DNA of 64,000 nucleotides from Hyphomonas sp. (lineage in GTDB: Bacteria; Pseudomonadota; Alphaproteobacteria; Caulobacterales; Hyphomonadaceae): positions 1 through 64,000 of the forward strand of contig NZ_WGLO01000003.1 in NCBI RefSeq assembly GCF_016125515.1, read 5' to 3'. Below the pieces are notes generated by a model. It did no database searches, was not told where the DNA came from, and saw only the letters and a list, made by a program, of their open reading frames with translations. Position numbers and translations under genes: made by a program. Positions 8,186 to 17,151 of this stretch are shown piece by piece. Each line of letters opens with the position of its first letter. Position 1 is the first letter of the stretch.

Positions 8186-11100
8186 TTGACCGATACCAAA
8201 GGAAAACGCTCCCAGTTGAAGCGGCCGGCTGCGGCCAGCCGCGTGATCGCCAGTGCCTTGGCGATCATGGCGCCGGCGGCTGTGGTTGCCGGCGTGACGG
8301 CGCCGCTACCGGCCAGTGCGCAAAGCTACACGACAGGCGCACTGAACGGCACGTTGCGGAATGAGACCGGCGCGGCCATTGCCGGCGTCGACGTGTCTGT
8401 GACCTCACTCAGCCAGGGTTTCACCAGGACGTCGCATACCGACGCTGGCGGCGCATTCCGCATCGGCGCATTGCCGGCTGGGGAATACCGGGTGACGTTC
8501 ACCCTGCCCGAAGGCGGCACGCTTGAAGAGACCGTCAAGGTCCAGGTCGGCGCAGATACCGCCTATGGCTTCACGGCCGAGACCATCCGCAAGCTGGATC
8601 AGGTTGTCGTCAACGGGACAGCGTCAAAGGAATTGACGTTTGCCCAGACAACGTCCGGGATCACCGTGGACGTGCGCGAAGCGCTCCGCACACAGCCGAT
8701 CGGACGTTCGATCGAAGCCGTCACATTGCTCGCGCCGACTTCCGTGCAGGCCGACTCAAACTTTAGCGTTGGTGCACCGACGCGCAACACCAACGTGACG
8801 ATTGGCGGTTCCTCGCCGGCCGAGAACGCGTTCTACATCAACGGTCTGAACATCACGAACTTCGACACCTACCTGGGCAGCGCGACGGTTCCGTTCGACT
8901 TCTTCCAGTCGGTTGACGTCAAGACGGGCGGCTACCCCGCCGAGTACGGACGTGCAACGGGCGGCGTGATCAACGCGGTCACACGTTCGGGCACGAACGA
9001 GTGGGAATTCGGCGTCAGCGGCGACTGGACACCTGATGAACTGCGCGATACGTCGCCCAATACGTACCGCGCCTTCAACGAGCTCAATGAGCGTGACGCC
9101 AGCTCCATGACGTTCACGGCCGGCGGCCCGATCGTCAAAGACCGGCTTTTCATTTTCGGCCTCTACGAAGCACGCGACACGCGTTCGCTCAGCCCGTCAA
9201 TTTCGCTCGGATCGGCGGTGCTCGATGAGTCGGACGATCCCTTCTACGGCGTGAAGCTGGATGGCTACGTCACGGATGCCCAGCATCTCGAGTTCACCTA
9301 CTTTGACTCCACGCGCGAAATCGACCGGACCAGCCTGGCCTTCGATCCGAGCACACAGGTCATCGGGCAGCCCGTTGGTGGCACCACACTTCGCGACGGC
9401 GGCGAAAGCTGGGTTGGCCGGTATACGGGTCAGTTCACGGACTGGATGACCCTGTCAGCCGCCTACGGCGTCAGCAAGGACCGCAACCACCAGGAAGCCC
9501 TTGATCCGGATACGCCCTTTGTGGTCGAGACACGGTTCGGAACTGTTGCGCGGGTCGGGCCCCAGACGACGGTCAGCAACGACATCGGCGACACGGAGCG
9601 CAAGTTCTACCGCTTTGATGCGGACTTCTCGTTCGACTTGCTCGGCACCCACCAGCTTCGCTTTGGTTTGGATAACGAACAGACGACGCTCGAGCACGTT
9701 TCGGCCCGCACAGGCACGTCCGACTATCGTCTGTTCCGGGTGACAGATGCAGTCTCCGCAGATACTTATGGCGTTCCGATCGGTTCTGATTTGGCGCGGG
9801 TCACCACCATCCGCCTCGGCGGCAAAGTGGAGGGTGAGAATGAAGCGTTCTACATCCAGGATTCATGGGACATCACGGATCGTTTGAATCTCCAGCTGGG
9901 TCTGCGCAATGACCGGTTCAAACTCGACAACCTGATCGGCGAGAATGTTCTGGACCTTAAGGACAACTGGGGTCCGCGCGTTGGGTTCAACTATGACGTT
10001 GATGGATCGGGTGAAACACGCTTCTACGGCAGCTATGGCCGGTACTTCATCCCACCGGCATCGAACCTGAGCTTCCGGGGAGCAGATCTCTTCGTCCGGG
10101 AATACTTCGATCTTGTATCATTCGATGCCGCGACTGGCGCCGTGGTGCTTGGAGATCAACGTACGAATCTGAACTCCAACATTGTCGACGATCTGGGTGC
10201 CAGCGCGTGTCCCAATGGCGCGGTCGGCCCTGCGGGCAGCGTCGCGTGCCTCGTGTTTGGAAACGGTTCCCAGGAGCCACCGATCTCCAAGACCTCCCGC
10301 GATCTGTCTGCGACGTATGAAGACGAGTTCGTGCTCGGTGTGGACCGCATCCTCAACGACGACTGGTCGGTCGGCGCCCGCTTCTCATGGCGGACGCTTG
10401 GAGATGTCTCTGAAGACGTCGCCATCGACTACGCGATCCTCAAGTATTGCGATCGCAATGGTATCACCGGCTGCGGCGACATCTGGTTCGGAGACTATCA
10501 GTATACAGTGCTAAATCCGGGGCGGGCCATTGACGTTTACACGCGTGATCCGCTGCCGGGTCAGACGACACGTCAGCTCATTCACCTGACTGAGGCCGAC
10601 CTTGCCATTCCGGAGGCGGAGCGCGACTATGTTGGTCTGGAGCTGAGTGCATCGCGCGCCTTCGACGGGGTCTGGTCGCTTGACAGTTCCTATGTATGGT
10701 CGTCCTCCCTCGGCAACTACGAAGGGACCGTTCTGTCCGACATTGGCCAGGACGATGCGGGATCGACGATTCTGTATGATCACCCCGGTCTGACGGACAA
10801 CCAGTACGGTTATCTTCCGAACCACCGGCGTCACCAGCTCAAGGTTCGCGGGTCCTATCAGGTCCTCGACTCCCTCATGGTGGGCGCAAACCTGACCGTG
10901 GTCTCGCCGAAGAAGTACGGATGTCTCGGCGTCCACCCGACCGATGGCGCCTCGGCGGCCTATGGTGCGGACTCGCGCTTCTGCCAGGGCGTGGCCGTGC
11001 GGCGCGGAACGGCGTTCGAGACCGACTGGCTCACGAACCTCGATCTGGCCGTGCGCTATGACGTGCCGTTCAAAGTGCCCGGAAAGCTCACTCTGCGCGC

Positions 11101-11251
11101 CGACATTTTCAACGTGCTCGGCCTGGAGAATGTCCTGACGTCCAACGAGGCAGGCGACCTGCCGACGGGCGGTGTCGATCCGAACTATCGCCAGCCGCTG
11201 ACCTATCAGTCTCCCCGCGCCATCCGGCTCGGCTTCGACTGGAACTTCTGA
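8186..11251 (+). CDS. TonB-dependent receptor with N-terminal carboxypeptidase-regulatory-like domain
   Basis: Outer-membrane beta-barrel for active uptake of a large substrate. A basic, hydrophobic signal peptide ends at ASAQS, followed by a carboxypeptidase-regulatory-like beta-sandwich (about 50-130 of the mature protein; GALNGTLRNETGAAIAGVDV), a TonB-box-like DQVVVNG, a plug with RATGGVINAVTRSGTNEW and a long barrel ending in aromatic WNF. This is the Oar-like architecture. I choose the TTG at 8186 because AGGGGA lies five bases upstream and it gives a clean signal peptide; upstream TTG 8132 and ATG 8138 add an unlikely leader containing a stem-loop. The neighbouring two-component system and galactosidases suggest a glycan or peptide ligand, not proven. 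Confidence 0.9.
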   Translation: MTDTKGKRSQLKRPAAASRVIASALAIMAPAAVVAGVTAPLPASAQSYTTGALNGTLRNETGAAIAGVDVSVTSLSQGFTRTSHTDAGGAFRIGALPAGEYRVTFTLPEGGTLEETVKVQVGADTAYGFTAETIRKLDQVVVNGTASKELTFAQTTSGITVDVREALRTQPIGRSIEAVTLLAPTSVQADSNFSVGAPTRNTNVTIGGSSPAENAFYINGLNITNFDTYLGSATVPFDFFQSVDVKTGGYPAEYGRATGGVINAVTRSGTNEWEFGVSGDWTPDELRDTSPNTYRAFNELNERDASSMTFTAGGPIVKDRLFIFGLYEARDTRSLSPSISLGSAVLDESDDPFYGVKLDGYVTDAQHLEFTYFDSTREIDRTSLAFDPSTQVIGQPVGGTTLRDGGESWVGRYTGQFTDWMTLSAAYGVSKDRNHQEALDPDTPFVVETRFGTVARVGPQTTVSNDIGDTERKFYRFDADFSFDLLGTHQLRFGLDNEQTTLEHVSARTGTSDYRLFRVTDAVSADTYGVPIGSDLARVTTIRLGGKVEGENEAFYIQDSWDITDRLNLQLGLRNDRFKLDNLIGENVLDLKDNWGPRVGFNYDVDGSGETRFYGSYGRYFIPPASNLSFRGADLFVREYFDLVSFDAATGAVVLGDQRTNLNSNIVDDLGASACPNGAVGPAGSVACLVFGNGSQEPPISKTSRDLSATYEDEFVLGVDRILNDDWSVGARFSWRTLGDVSEDVAIDYAILKYCDRNGITGCGDIWFGDYQYTVLNPGRAIDVYTRDPLPGQTTRQLIHLTEADLAIPEAERDYVGLELSASRAFDGVWSLDSSYVWSSSLGNYEGTVLSDIGQDDAGSTILYDHPGLTDNQYGYLPNHRRHQLKVRGSYQVLDSLMVGANLTVVSPKKYGCLGVHPTDGASAAYGADSRFCQGVAVRRGTAFETDWLTNLDLAVRYDVPFKVPGKLTLRADIFNVLGLENVLTSNEAGDLPTGGVDPNYRQPLTYQSPRAIRLGFDWNF

Positions 11252-11266
11252 CGACCTGAAAACCGG

Positions 11267-11305
11267 GGATGCCGGACCTTCCGGCATCCTCATTTCCTGT
11301 TTTTC
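11267..11305 (+). terminator. Rho-independent terminator or attenuator
   Basis: GGATGCCGG (11267-11275) pairs perfectly with CCGGCATCC (11281-11289) across a 5-base loop, followed by a T-rich tail ending in TTTTT at 11301-11305. It is 15 bases after the TonB receptor stop and ends only 15 bases before the next start codon. It can therefore terminate receptor transcripts or reduce expression of the downstream gene. Confidence 0.75.
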
Positions 11306-11319
11306 GAAGGGGATCGTCG

Positions 11320-12273
11320 ATGTACCTGATGGATTGCATTGCGCAGGCGCCGCGCCGTGTCGCGTTTCGCGACGGCCTCACCGGGCGCAACCTGAACCTG
11401 CCCGGTGCGGGGGCGTGCCGGGACGATCTCGTGAAGACGCCCGTCCGGTATGTCATGGATGATGCGATCACAGCGCTTTGTGCCGACATCGTCCGCAGTC
11501 GCCAGAATTTCTTGTCCGAAGCGCTCGATATCTTCCGCGCACCCTTTCCGGAATTCTGGGTCGAGTGGAATGAAAGCGTCCGGGCGCGTCTGCTCGCCGA
11601 TCAGCCTCCGGCCAGCCAGGCGCCGGCGTGCTCCCGGGCCGGTATACTGGTCAGGATGGACCCGTCTGAACGATCAGGAACCCTTCGCGTATTCTGGTCC
11701 AGGGACGGCCAGTCATGCGACATCAACCCGGCCATCCTCGAATTCGATCTTGATGCGGTTCAGTCCGCACAAGCCGGTTGGGCCGTGAAGGCGCCCAACG
11801 AGGCGCTGCAGGGCATCTTTGACACCGCTTCGGTCCGCCTCGATCCGGAATGGGATGCCTACTATCGCCAGCGCGCCCACTCGCCCACGCATCTCAAGGA
11901 TCTGCTCGCCCAGGCCGTCGGCCCGGCTGCGCTCGATTTCCCGTTCATGCTGGCGTTCGTTTTTCTCCTGATGGCCCAGGTGCGCGAGATGCCGCGCACG
12001 GATCTGTCCGCGCTCAATCGCCGCCGGGTCCAGAGCGGCAAGCCTGAGCTTCTGGAGCATGTGGCGCTGACCCACACCATGTTCGACGCCGCGTCCGAAA
12101 GTGGACCCGGAACGAGCGTATTCGATCGCGCCGGGCCTCGCCTGCATCTGGTCCGTGGACACCTCGTCCGGCGGGGCGACAAGATCTTCTGGCGCAGTTC
12201 ACACTTCCGCGGCCGGGTGTGTGGACCGCCGCTGCAGAAGACCATCCGGCTCGTCCTGCCGAACGCGGCTTGA
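11320..12273 (+). CDS. Protein of unknown function downstream of TonB receptor
   Basis: A 317-residue soluble protein with no signal peptide or obvious membrane span. I do not recognise a named domain. The N-terminal part is mixed helical with DDAITALCADIVRSRQNFLSEA. The C-terminal 50 residues contain the basic motif HLVRGHLVRRGDKIFWRSSH, which has the look of a small nucleic-acid or substrate-binding module; that reading is weak. The start is ATG 11320, with GAAGGGGAT placed just upstream; an earlier in-frame ATG at 11269 would begin inside the terminator hairpin and is rejected. The terminator between it and the receptor suggests partial read-through. It converges with the DUF3604 gene across 97 bases with no clear feature. 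Confidence 0.75.
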   Translation: MYLMDCIAQAPRRVAFRDGLTGRNLNLPGAGACRDDLVKTPVRYVMDDAITALCADIVRSRQNFLSEALDIFRAPFPEFWVEWNESVRARLLADQPPASQAPACSRAGILVRMDPSERSGTLRVFWSRDGQSCDINPAILEFDLDAVQSAQAGWAVKAPNEALQGIFDTASVRLDPEWDAYYRQRAHSPTHLKDLLAQAVGPAALDFPFMLAFVFLLMAQVREMPRTDLSALNRRRVQSGKPELLEHVALTHTMFDAASESGPGTSVFDRAGPRLHLVRGHLVRRGDKIFWRSSHFRGRVCGPPLQKTIRLVLPNAA

Positions 12274-12370
12274 GCCCATCCTGCTCAACGTCCGGCCCCC
12301 GTTGATCCGCTTCTGGACCCGGGGTGAACCGGCGTGACCCACGCTTGGACCCCCTTGAACGGGCTTTGGC

Positions 12371-14275
12371 CTAGGATTTGACCCAGATCGGTGAGGTCCA
12401 GGCGCGCTCCTGAAGCGTCGTCGGCAGGGCAGGGTTCGGGGGCGACCCCGCGCGGACAGCGTCCCAGGTGCTCCAACGGCAAGTCGGATTTTCAAGCACA
12501 CGGACATAGTAAGCCGCTTGCCGAGACGGCATCCAGTCAGGATCGCTCCAATGCGCTTTGAGGTCATTGGCGCCCGTGCCCGGCTCGGTCTTGCAGGTCG
12601 AGATATCGACGCTGGCGCCATTGTCCGGGCAGCGATGCGTCGCAGGATCGGGCATTGAACCGCCTGAACAGGCCACATCGAACACCGCTTCGCGGGCTTC
12701 GCCGCCTTCTTCCCAGACCTTGATGATCTGCAGTCGCTGCAACGGGGCCGAGAGCGGGTCGCGCATGGCCCAGGCGATGAAGTCCGGCGAGCCGGCCCCT
12801 TTCGCGCGCACAAGGTCGCCGCCGATCGGAACACCGCCCGCATAGGCTTTCTCAAGCAGGTCCGGCGCCTCAAGCACGTCCGGATCATAGTCGCCGGCGA
12901 ACAGGCGGACACTGATCCGGGGGCCGCTGGTGCCGAACGTTTCGCGGCGACGCATGGCATCGAACAGGGAGTCGCGCGTATTGGACTCGGCCCAAACCCC
13001 GGCGAGGCCGCTGGCACTGTATTTGGGAGCAGAGAGAAGGCGGCGGGACTCAGCGGCAGGAACTTCCGCCCAGCTTGCATAGCCTTCCGGAAGCACCGAC
13101 TGGCGCGCAACGGGGCTGGCGCCGTCCTGCGGGAACTTGCCCCAATAGACTTCCTCGGAGAAGTTTCCGGCGGCCACGTGGGTGTCGCTCGAGCCGATGA
13201 AGCCGAAGGCGTAGGGGTTGTAGCCAATCTCTTCTTCCAGCGAGATGCCGCGCGACAAGGCGCGGCGCACATAGTCGCCTTCGTTCACGGTGGCGAGCAT
13301 CGCGCTGCCGATAAACTGGTCGTAGAGTTCGAAGTTCGCCCATTCGTCATTGGGCGAGTAATCGGGATGCGTTTCGGACGTGCCCTTTATCTGCGAAATC
13401 TCGACAAGGGGCTCGTTCGCAAGACGCGTGCGCGCCCAGCTCTCATCGACGGGCTGGCCTGCATAGGTTTCGAGCGCGAACATGCCGCCGTTGGACGCAT
13501 TGGAATTGTGCGGAATGGCGAGCACGTCACGCCCGTCATCGCGCTGTCCCTGCATCCAGGCCCAGAGGTCTTCCGGATTGGTCGATTGCAAGGTGGAGTA
13601 AATCTGGTCCGGCGCACCGCCCTTGAAAATGACGTTGCGGTGCAGGTTGCCCGCTGCGCCCGCATCGGCGCTGATCACCTTCATGGCTGTGAATTCATAG
13701 GCTGCGAAGGTTGTGAACTTTCCGGGCTCATTGAATCGTTCGGCCGCATCGACCGTCTTCGCCCAGACCGTGTTCATGACGCCCTGATCGTTGATCTCTT
13801 CAATCGGCTGACCAGTCACGAAGGATATCCCGATCTGCTGGAAAACCTTCGCGGCATCCTGCGCATTCTCGCCGAATGCGATCTTCGCCGTCTCGGTCTG
13901 CGAAAGGGCCGTCCCTTCGGTATTCATCGCCGGAACGATGCCCAGGTATTCGCCGTGATCAGTCACGGCGAGGAAATCGAGCGGTGGGCCCTGCAGCTGG
14001 ATGTCGTAGCCGGCGTCGGCATGGATCTTTTCGCCCTTGGCGTAGCGGTAGGCGTCGTCAGGTGTGGCGCGGACCCCGAACACATAGGCATCGAACGAGT
14101 TGGACGTGTGTACGTGGAGATCGCCGAAATAGGCGTTGCGAGTCGCGTTGTAGGGAATGCCGGGCGCAGCGGGGGGCGATGCTGCGTCTTCGGTAATCCC
14201 GGATGCCGGAACATCCGGCGCGGCGCAGGCTGCCAGAAGGGCCGCAAGCGACAAATATACCGCTCTGATTTTCAT
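12371..14275 (-). CDS. DUF3604 lipoprotein, PHP-like metal-binding fold (paralogue A)
   Basis: A 634-residue exported lipoprotein: a hydrophobic signal ends in lipobox LAAC with Cys17. The rest is the DUF3604 family. Its conserved pieces resemble the metal centre of PHP-type phosphoesterases: DLHVHTSNSFDAY (H54, H56), AVTDHGEYLG, IPHNSNAS and GSSDTHVAAG. The function of DUF3604 proteins is not established; a metal-dependent hydrolase at the envelope is inference. Several Cys pairs near the end (CSGGSMPDPATHRCPDN, CKTEPG, NPTCRWSTWD) look like disulfides. A good ribosome site GGGGAGAG precedes the ATG. It is divergent from a paralogue of the same length. Confidence 0.85.
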   Translation of the reverse strand: MKIRAVYLSLAALLAACAAPDVPASGITEDAASPPAAPGIPYNATRNAYFGDLHVHTSNSFDAYVFGVRATPDDAYRYAKGEKIHADAGYDIQLQGPPLDFLAVTDHGEYLGIVPAMNTEGTALSQTETAKIAFGENAQDAAKVFQQIGISFVTGQPIEEINDQGVMNTVWAKTVDAAERFNEPGKFTTFAAYEFTAMKVISADAGAAGNLHRNVIFKGGAPDQIYSTLQSTNPEDLWAWMQGQRDDGRDVLAIPHNSNASNGGMFALETYAGQPVDESWARTRLANEPLVEISQIKGTSETHPDYSPNDEWANFELYDQFIGSAMLATVNEGDYVRRALSRGISLEEEIGYNPYAFGFIGSSDTHVAAGNFSEEVYWGKFPQDGASPVARQSVLPEGYASWAEVPAAESRRLLSAPKYSASGLAGVWAESNTRDSLFDAMRRRETFGTSGPRISVRLFAGDYDPDVLEAPDLLEKAYAGGVPIGGDLVRAKGAGSPDFIAWAMRDPLSAPLQRLQIIKVWEEGGEAREAVFDVACSGGSMPDPATHRCPDNGASVDISTCKTEPGTGANDLKAHWSDPDWMPSRQAAYYVRVLENPTCRWSTWDAVRAGSPPNPALPTTLQERAWTSPIWVKS

Positions 14276-14418
14276 GGTATTTCTCTCCCCGTCCGTTTTT
14301 TCTTTAGTGCAGTTTATCCCAATCGCGTTCCGCGCAAAGCTTTTCGTTGTCGAGACCTACCGTCTGGCGCTACCCTAGGCTCAATCAAAAAACAGACTGA
14401 ATCCGGGGAGGATGAATC

Positions 14419-16323
14419 ATGAAACATACACTCGCGCTGTTGATCGCGCTGGGGCTGGTGGGCTGTGTGGCCCCGAAGGTCGAAGAGCCGGCACTGGGCG
14501 CGGCGGCGACTTCGGAAGAGCCGATCGCGGAGGCGCACACGCCCGGATACAATCCCGATCGCAATGCCTATTTCGGCGACATGCACATCCACACTCGCAA
14601 CAGTTTCGATGCCTACATTTTCAACGTGCGCCGTACGCCCGACGACGCCTATCGCTTTGCGAAAGGCGAAACGATCCGCCATCCGGCCGAGTTCGACATG
14701 ACAATCGCGGGCGGGCCGCTGGACTTCTATACGGTGACCGACCATGCGGAATACCTGGGCATCCTGCCGGCCATGGACACGCCGGGAACGGCCCTGTCTG
14801 AACTGCCCCGCGCAAAGGACATGTTTTCGACTGATCCGCAAAAGATCGTTGCCGCATTCCAAGGCGTCGGCATGTCCGTCCGGACCGGCGAACGCATTGA
14901 AGACATGTTCGACGAATCGATGATCAATTCGGTCTGGGCCGACACCGTGGATGCGGCTAACCGGCACAATGATCCCGGCAAGTTCACCACCTTTGCTGCG
15001 TTCGAATACACCTCCGTCGGCACGGTTGCGGACGATGGAACGTTCGGCGGTGCGAACCTGCACCGAAACGTCTTCTTCCGCGGCGAGGCCCCTGTCCGGG
15101 TCTTCTCGACGCTGGATTCGACCAATCCAGAAGACCTTTGGGACTGGATGGATGGCTTGCGGCAGGCGGGGATCGAGTCGATCGCTATTCCGCACAATTC
15201 AAACGTGTCGGACGGGCAGATGTTCCGGCTGGAAACATTCGATGGTGCGCCGCTTTCGGCCGAATATGCGGCGCAGCGGATGCGCAACGAGCCGCTTGTC
15301 GAAGTAACCCAGGTCAAGGGCACTTCGGAGACCCACCCCGATCTGTCGCCCAATGACGAGTGGGCGAATTTCGAAATCTACGACCGCCTGTTGGGCGTCT
15401 ATACCGTGTCGAAGACCAATGGCAGCTATGTCCGCCAAGCCTATCAACGCGGTCTTGCCCTTGCAGAGGAAAAGGGGTTCAACCCTTTCCACTTCGGCCT
15501 TGTGGGGGCTTCGGATTCGCACGTCGTTGGCGGCGCGTATTCCGAGAACGACTACTGGTCGAAAGTGGGCATCGTCGATGGGACGCCCGTCGCGCGCGGG
15601 TCCATTCCGGCCGATGGCGCCAAGGACTGGTCGAACCAGCCTGACACCCTTCAGGTCAACAACGCCCGGGAATGGTTCTCGCGTTGGAGTGCGGCCGGCC
15701 TCACAGGCGTCTGGGCGGAGGAAAACACCCGGGATTCCATCTTCGATGCCTTCCGCCGCAAGGAGACCTTCGGCACGACTGGCCCGAGGATGAAAGTCCG
15801 CTTCTTTGCCGCCGAGAGCTTTGGCGACGATATCCTGAACGCTCAGGATCTTGTGTCGAGGGCTTATAAGGCGGGCGTCCCGATGGGCAGCGACCTGATG
15901 GGGCCGACCGAGGCATCGCCAGAATTCCTGGTCTGGGCGCAGCGCGATCCGAATGCCGCGCCCCTGCAACGCGTCCAGGTCGTGAAAGTGACCAGCTCGA
16001 GCGAAGCTGTGTTTGATGTTGCGTGCGCCCAGGGTGAACCCGATGCGACGACGCATCGCTGCGCAGACAATGGCGCGACTGTTGATCTGGCGACCTGCAC
16101 GCCGAGCGGGGACGGGGCGGCCGATCTGCGGGCCGTGTGGCGCGATCCGGCATTCAAGGCGTCAGAGAATGCGGCTTACTATGTCCGTGTACTGGAGAAC
16201 CCGACGTGCCGCTGGTCAACCTGGGAAGCGAACCGTAATGGAACGCCGCCAAGACCGGATGTTCCAGCCACCATTCAGGAACGCGCCTATACGTCGCCCA
16301 TCTGGTACATTCCGGCAAACTGA
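14419..16323 (+). CDS. DUF3604 lipoprotein, PHP-like metal-binding fold (paralogue B)
   Basis: Also 634 residues, clearly homologous to the divergent paralogue A over its whole length. The signal peptide ends in lipobox LVGC (Cys16). The same putative metal-ligand motifs are kept: DMHIHTRNSFDAY (H56, H58), TVTDHAEYLG, IPHNSNVSDG and GASDSHVVGG, and the same C-terminal Cys pattern (CAQGEPDATTHRCADNGA, CTPSG, NPTCRWSTWE). A strong GGGGAGGA ribosome site is nine bases before the ATG. It is followed four bases later by the PpiC-like gene and then the HupE/UreJ-like gene, so this copy heads an operon. The 143-base gap between the two paralogues must hold both promoters. Substrate unknown. Confidence 0.87.
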   Translation: MKHTLALLIALGLVGCVAPKVEEPALGAAATSEEPIAEAHTPGYNPDRNAYFGDMHIHTRNSFDAYIFNVRRTPDDAYRFAKGETIRHPAEFDMTIAGGPLDFYTVTDHAEYLGILPAMDTPGTALSELPRAKDMFSTDPQKIVAAFQGVGMSVRTGERIEDMFDESMINSVWADTVDAANRHNDPGKFTTFAAFEYTSVGTVADDGTFGGANLHRNVFFRGEAPVRVFSTLDSTNPEDLWDWMDGLRQAGIESIAIPHNSNVSDGQMFRLETFDGAPLSAEYAAQRMRNEPLVEVTQVKGTSETHPDLSPNDEWANFEIYDRLLGVYTVSKTNGSYVRQAYQRGLALAEEKGFNPFHFGLVGASDSHVVGGAYSENDYWSKVGIVDGTPVARGSIPADGAKDWSNQPDTLQVNNAREWFSRWSAAGLTGVWAEENTRDSIFDAFRRKETFGTTGPRMKVRFFAAESFGDDILNAQDLVSRAYKAGVPMGSDLMGPTEASPEFLVWAQRDPNAAPLQRVQVVKVTSSSEAVFDVACAQGEPDATTHRCADNGATVDLATCTPSGDGAADLRAVWRDPAFKASENAAYYVRVLENPTCRWSTWEANRNGTPPRPDVPATIQERAYTSPIWYIPAN

Positions 16324-16326
16324 TCC

Positions 16327-17151
16327 GTGTTCCAGAAACTTGTCCGGGACCCGCTGGTCCACTTTGTTGTGGCGGCGCTGCTGATCTTTGGGATCAGTCA
16401 GGCCGTTCGGGGCTTCAGCACGCGTGAGGATACGATCCGGCTGAGCCGCGCGGATATCGAGCGTCTGGCGGCGCTGTATGCGACGGAAACTGGCACGCCG
16501 CCCGGGCCGGATGAATTGCGTTCGCTCGTCGTCGACCAGGTGGAGACGCTGGCCCTCGCGCGCGAGGCGCGGCGGCTGGGACTGGAAGCGGGCGATGTGG
16601 TGGTCGAACGCCGGCTGGCGCAGAAGATGCGGTTCCTGGTCGACGATCTCGCCAACCCTGCCGACCCGGACGAACGGGAACTGCGGAAGTGGTTTGACGA
16701 GAACCGGGACCAGTTTGCGGTGCCGGCCTTGTACAGCTTTGACCACGTCTATTTTCGTGAGGCATCTGACCCGCGCGCGCAGGTGGCGTTGGCCGAGCTG
16801 CGCGGCAAGCCGGATACGGATTGGCTCGCGGAAGGCGATGCGTTCATGCTCCAGCGCCAGTATGGAGAGTTGCCGATCCGCGAAGTCGTCCGGTTATTTG
16901 GCGCTGACTTTGCGCAGCTGCTGACGTCCCTGCCGGCGGATGGTACCTGGCAGGGACCGGTGACGTCTGCCTTGGGCGAGCATGTTGTGCGCGTGACGCA
17001 TGTTTCCCCCGCGACTGCGCCCGAGTTCGACGCTGTGCGGAGCGTTGTGCTCGAGCGCTGGCGGAATGAAGCGCGCCTCAAGGCCAACGCCAAGGCGGTG
17101 TCCGATATCGTGGCCCGCTACAAGGTCGAGATCGAGGGTATTTCGCCGTGA
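16327..17151 (+). CDS. Membrane-anchored PpiC/parvulin-like peptidyl-prolyl isomerase
   Basis: A 274-residue protein with one N-terminal membrane helix (about 10-30, HFVVAALLIFGISQAV) and a periplasmic part that resembles SurA/PpiC proteins: a helical chaperone region with LVVDQVETLALAREARRLGL, then a degenerate parvulin domain about 130-240. The parvulin core motifs are weak, so it may act as a chaperone only. Start GTG 16327, four bases after the DUF3604 stop. It overlaps the next gene by 4 bases (GTGA). Its place between a secreted lipoprotein and a membrane protein suggests that it helps fold or mature one of them in the periplasm. Confidence 0.75.
   Translation: MFQKLVRDPLVHFVVAALLIFGISQAVRGFSTREDTIRLSRADIERLAALYATETGTPPGPDELRSLVVDQVETLALAREARRLGLEAGDVVVERRLAQKMRFLVDDLANPADPDERELRKWFDENRDQFAVPALYSFDHVYFREASDPRAQVALAELRGKPDTDWLAEGDAFMLQRQYGELPIREVVRLFGADFAQLLTSLPADGTWQGPVTSALGEHVVRVTHVSPATAPEFDAVRSVVLERWRNEARLKANAKAVSDIVARYKVEIEGISP

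Noticed and set aside
13178-14422. 414-codon open frame antisense to DUF3604 paralogue A
   Set aside because: Lies fully inside a well-supported gene and shows no domain; a GC-bias shadow.
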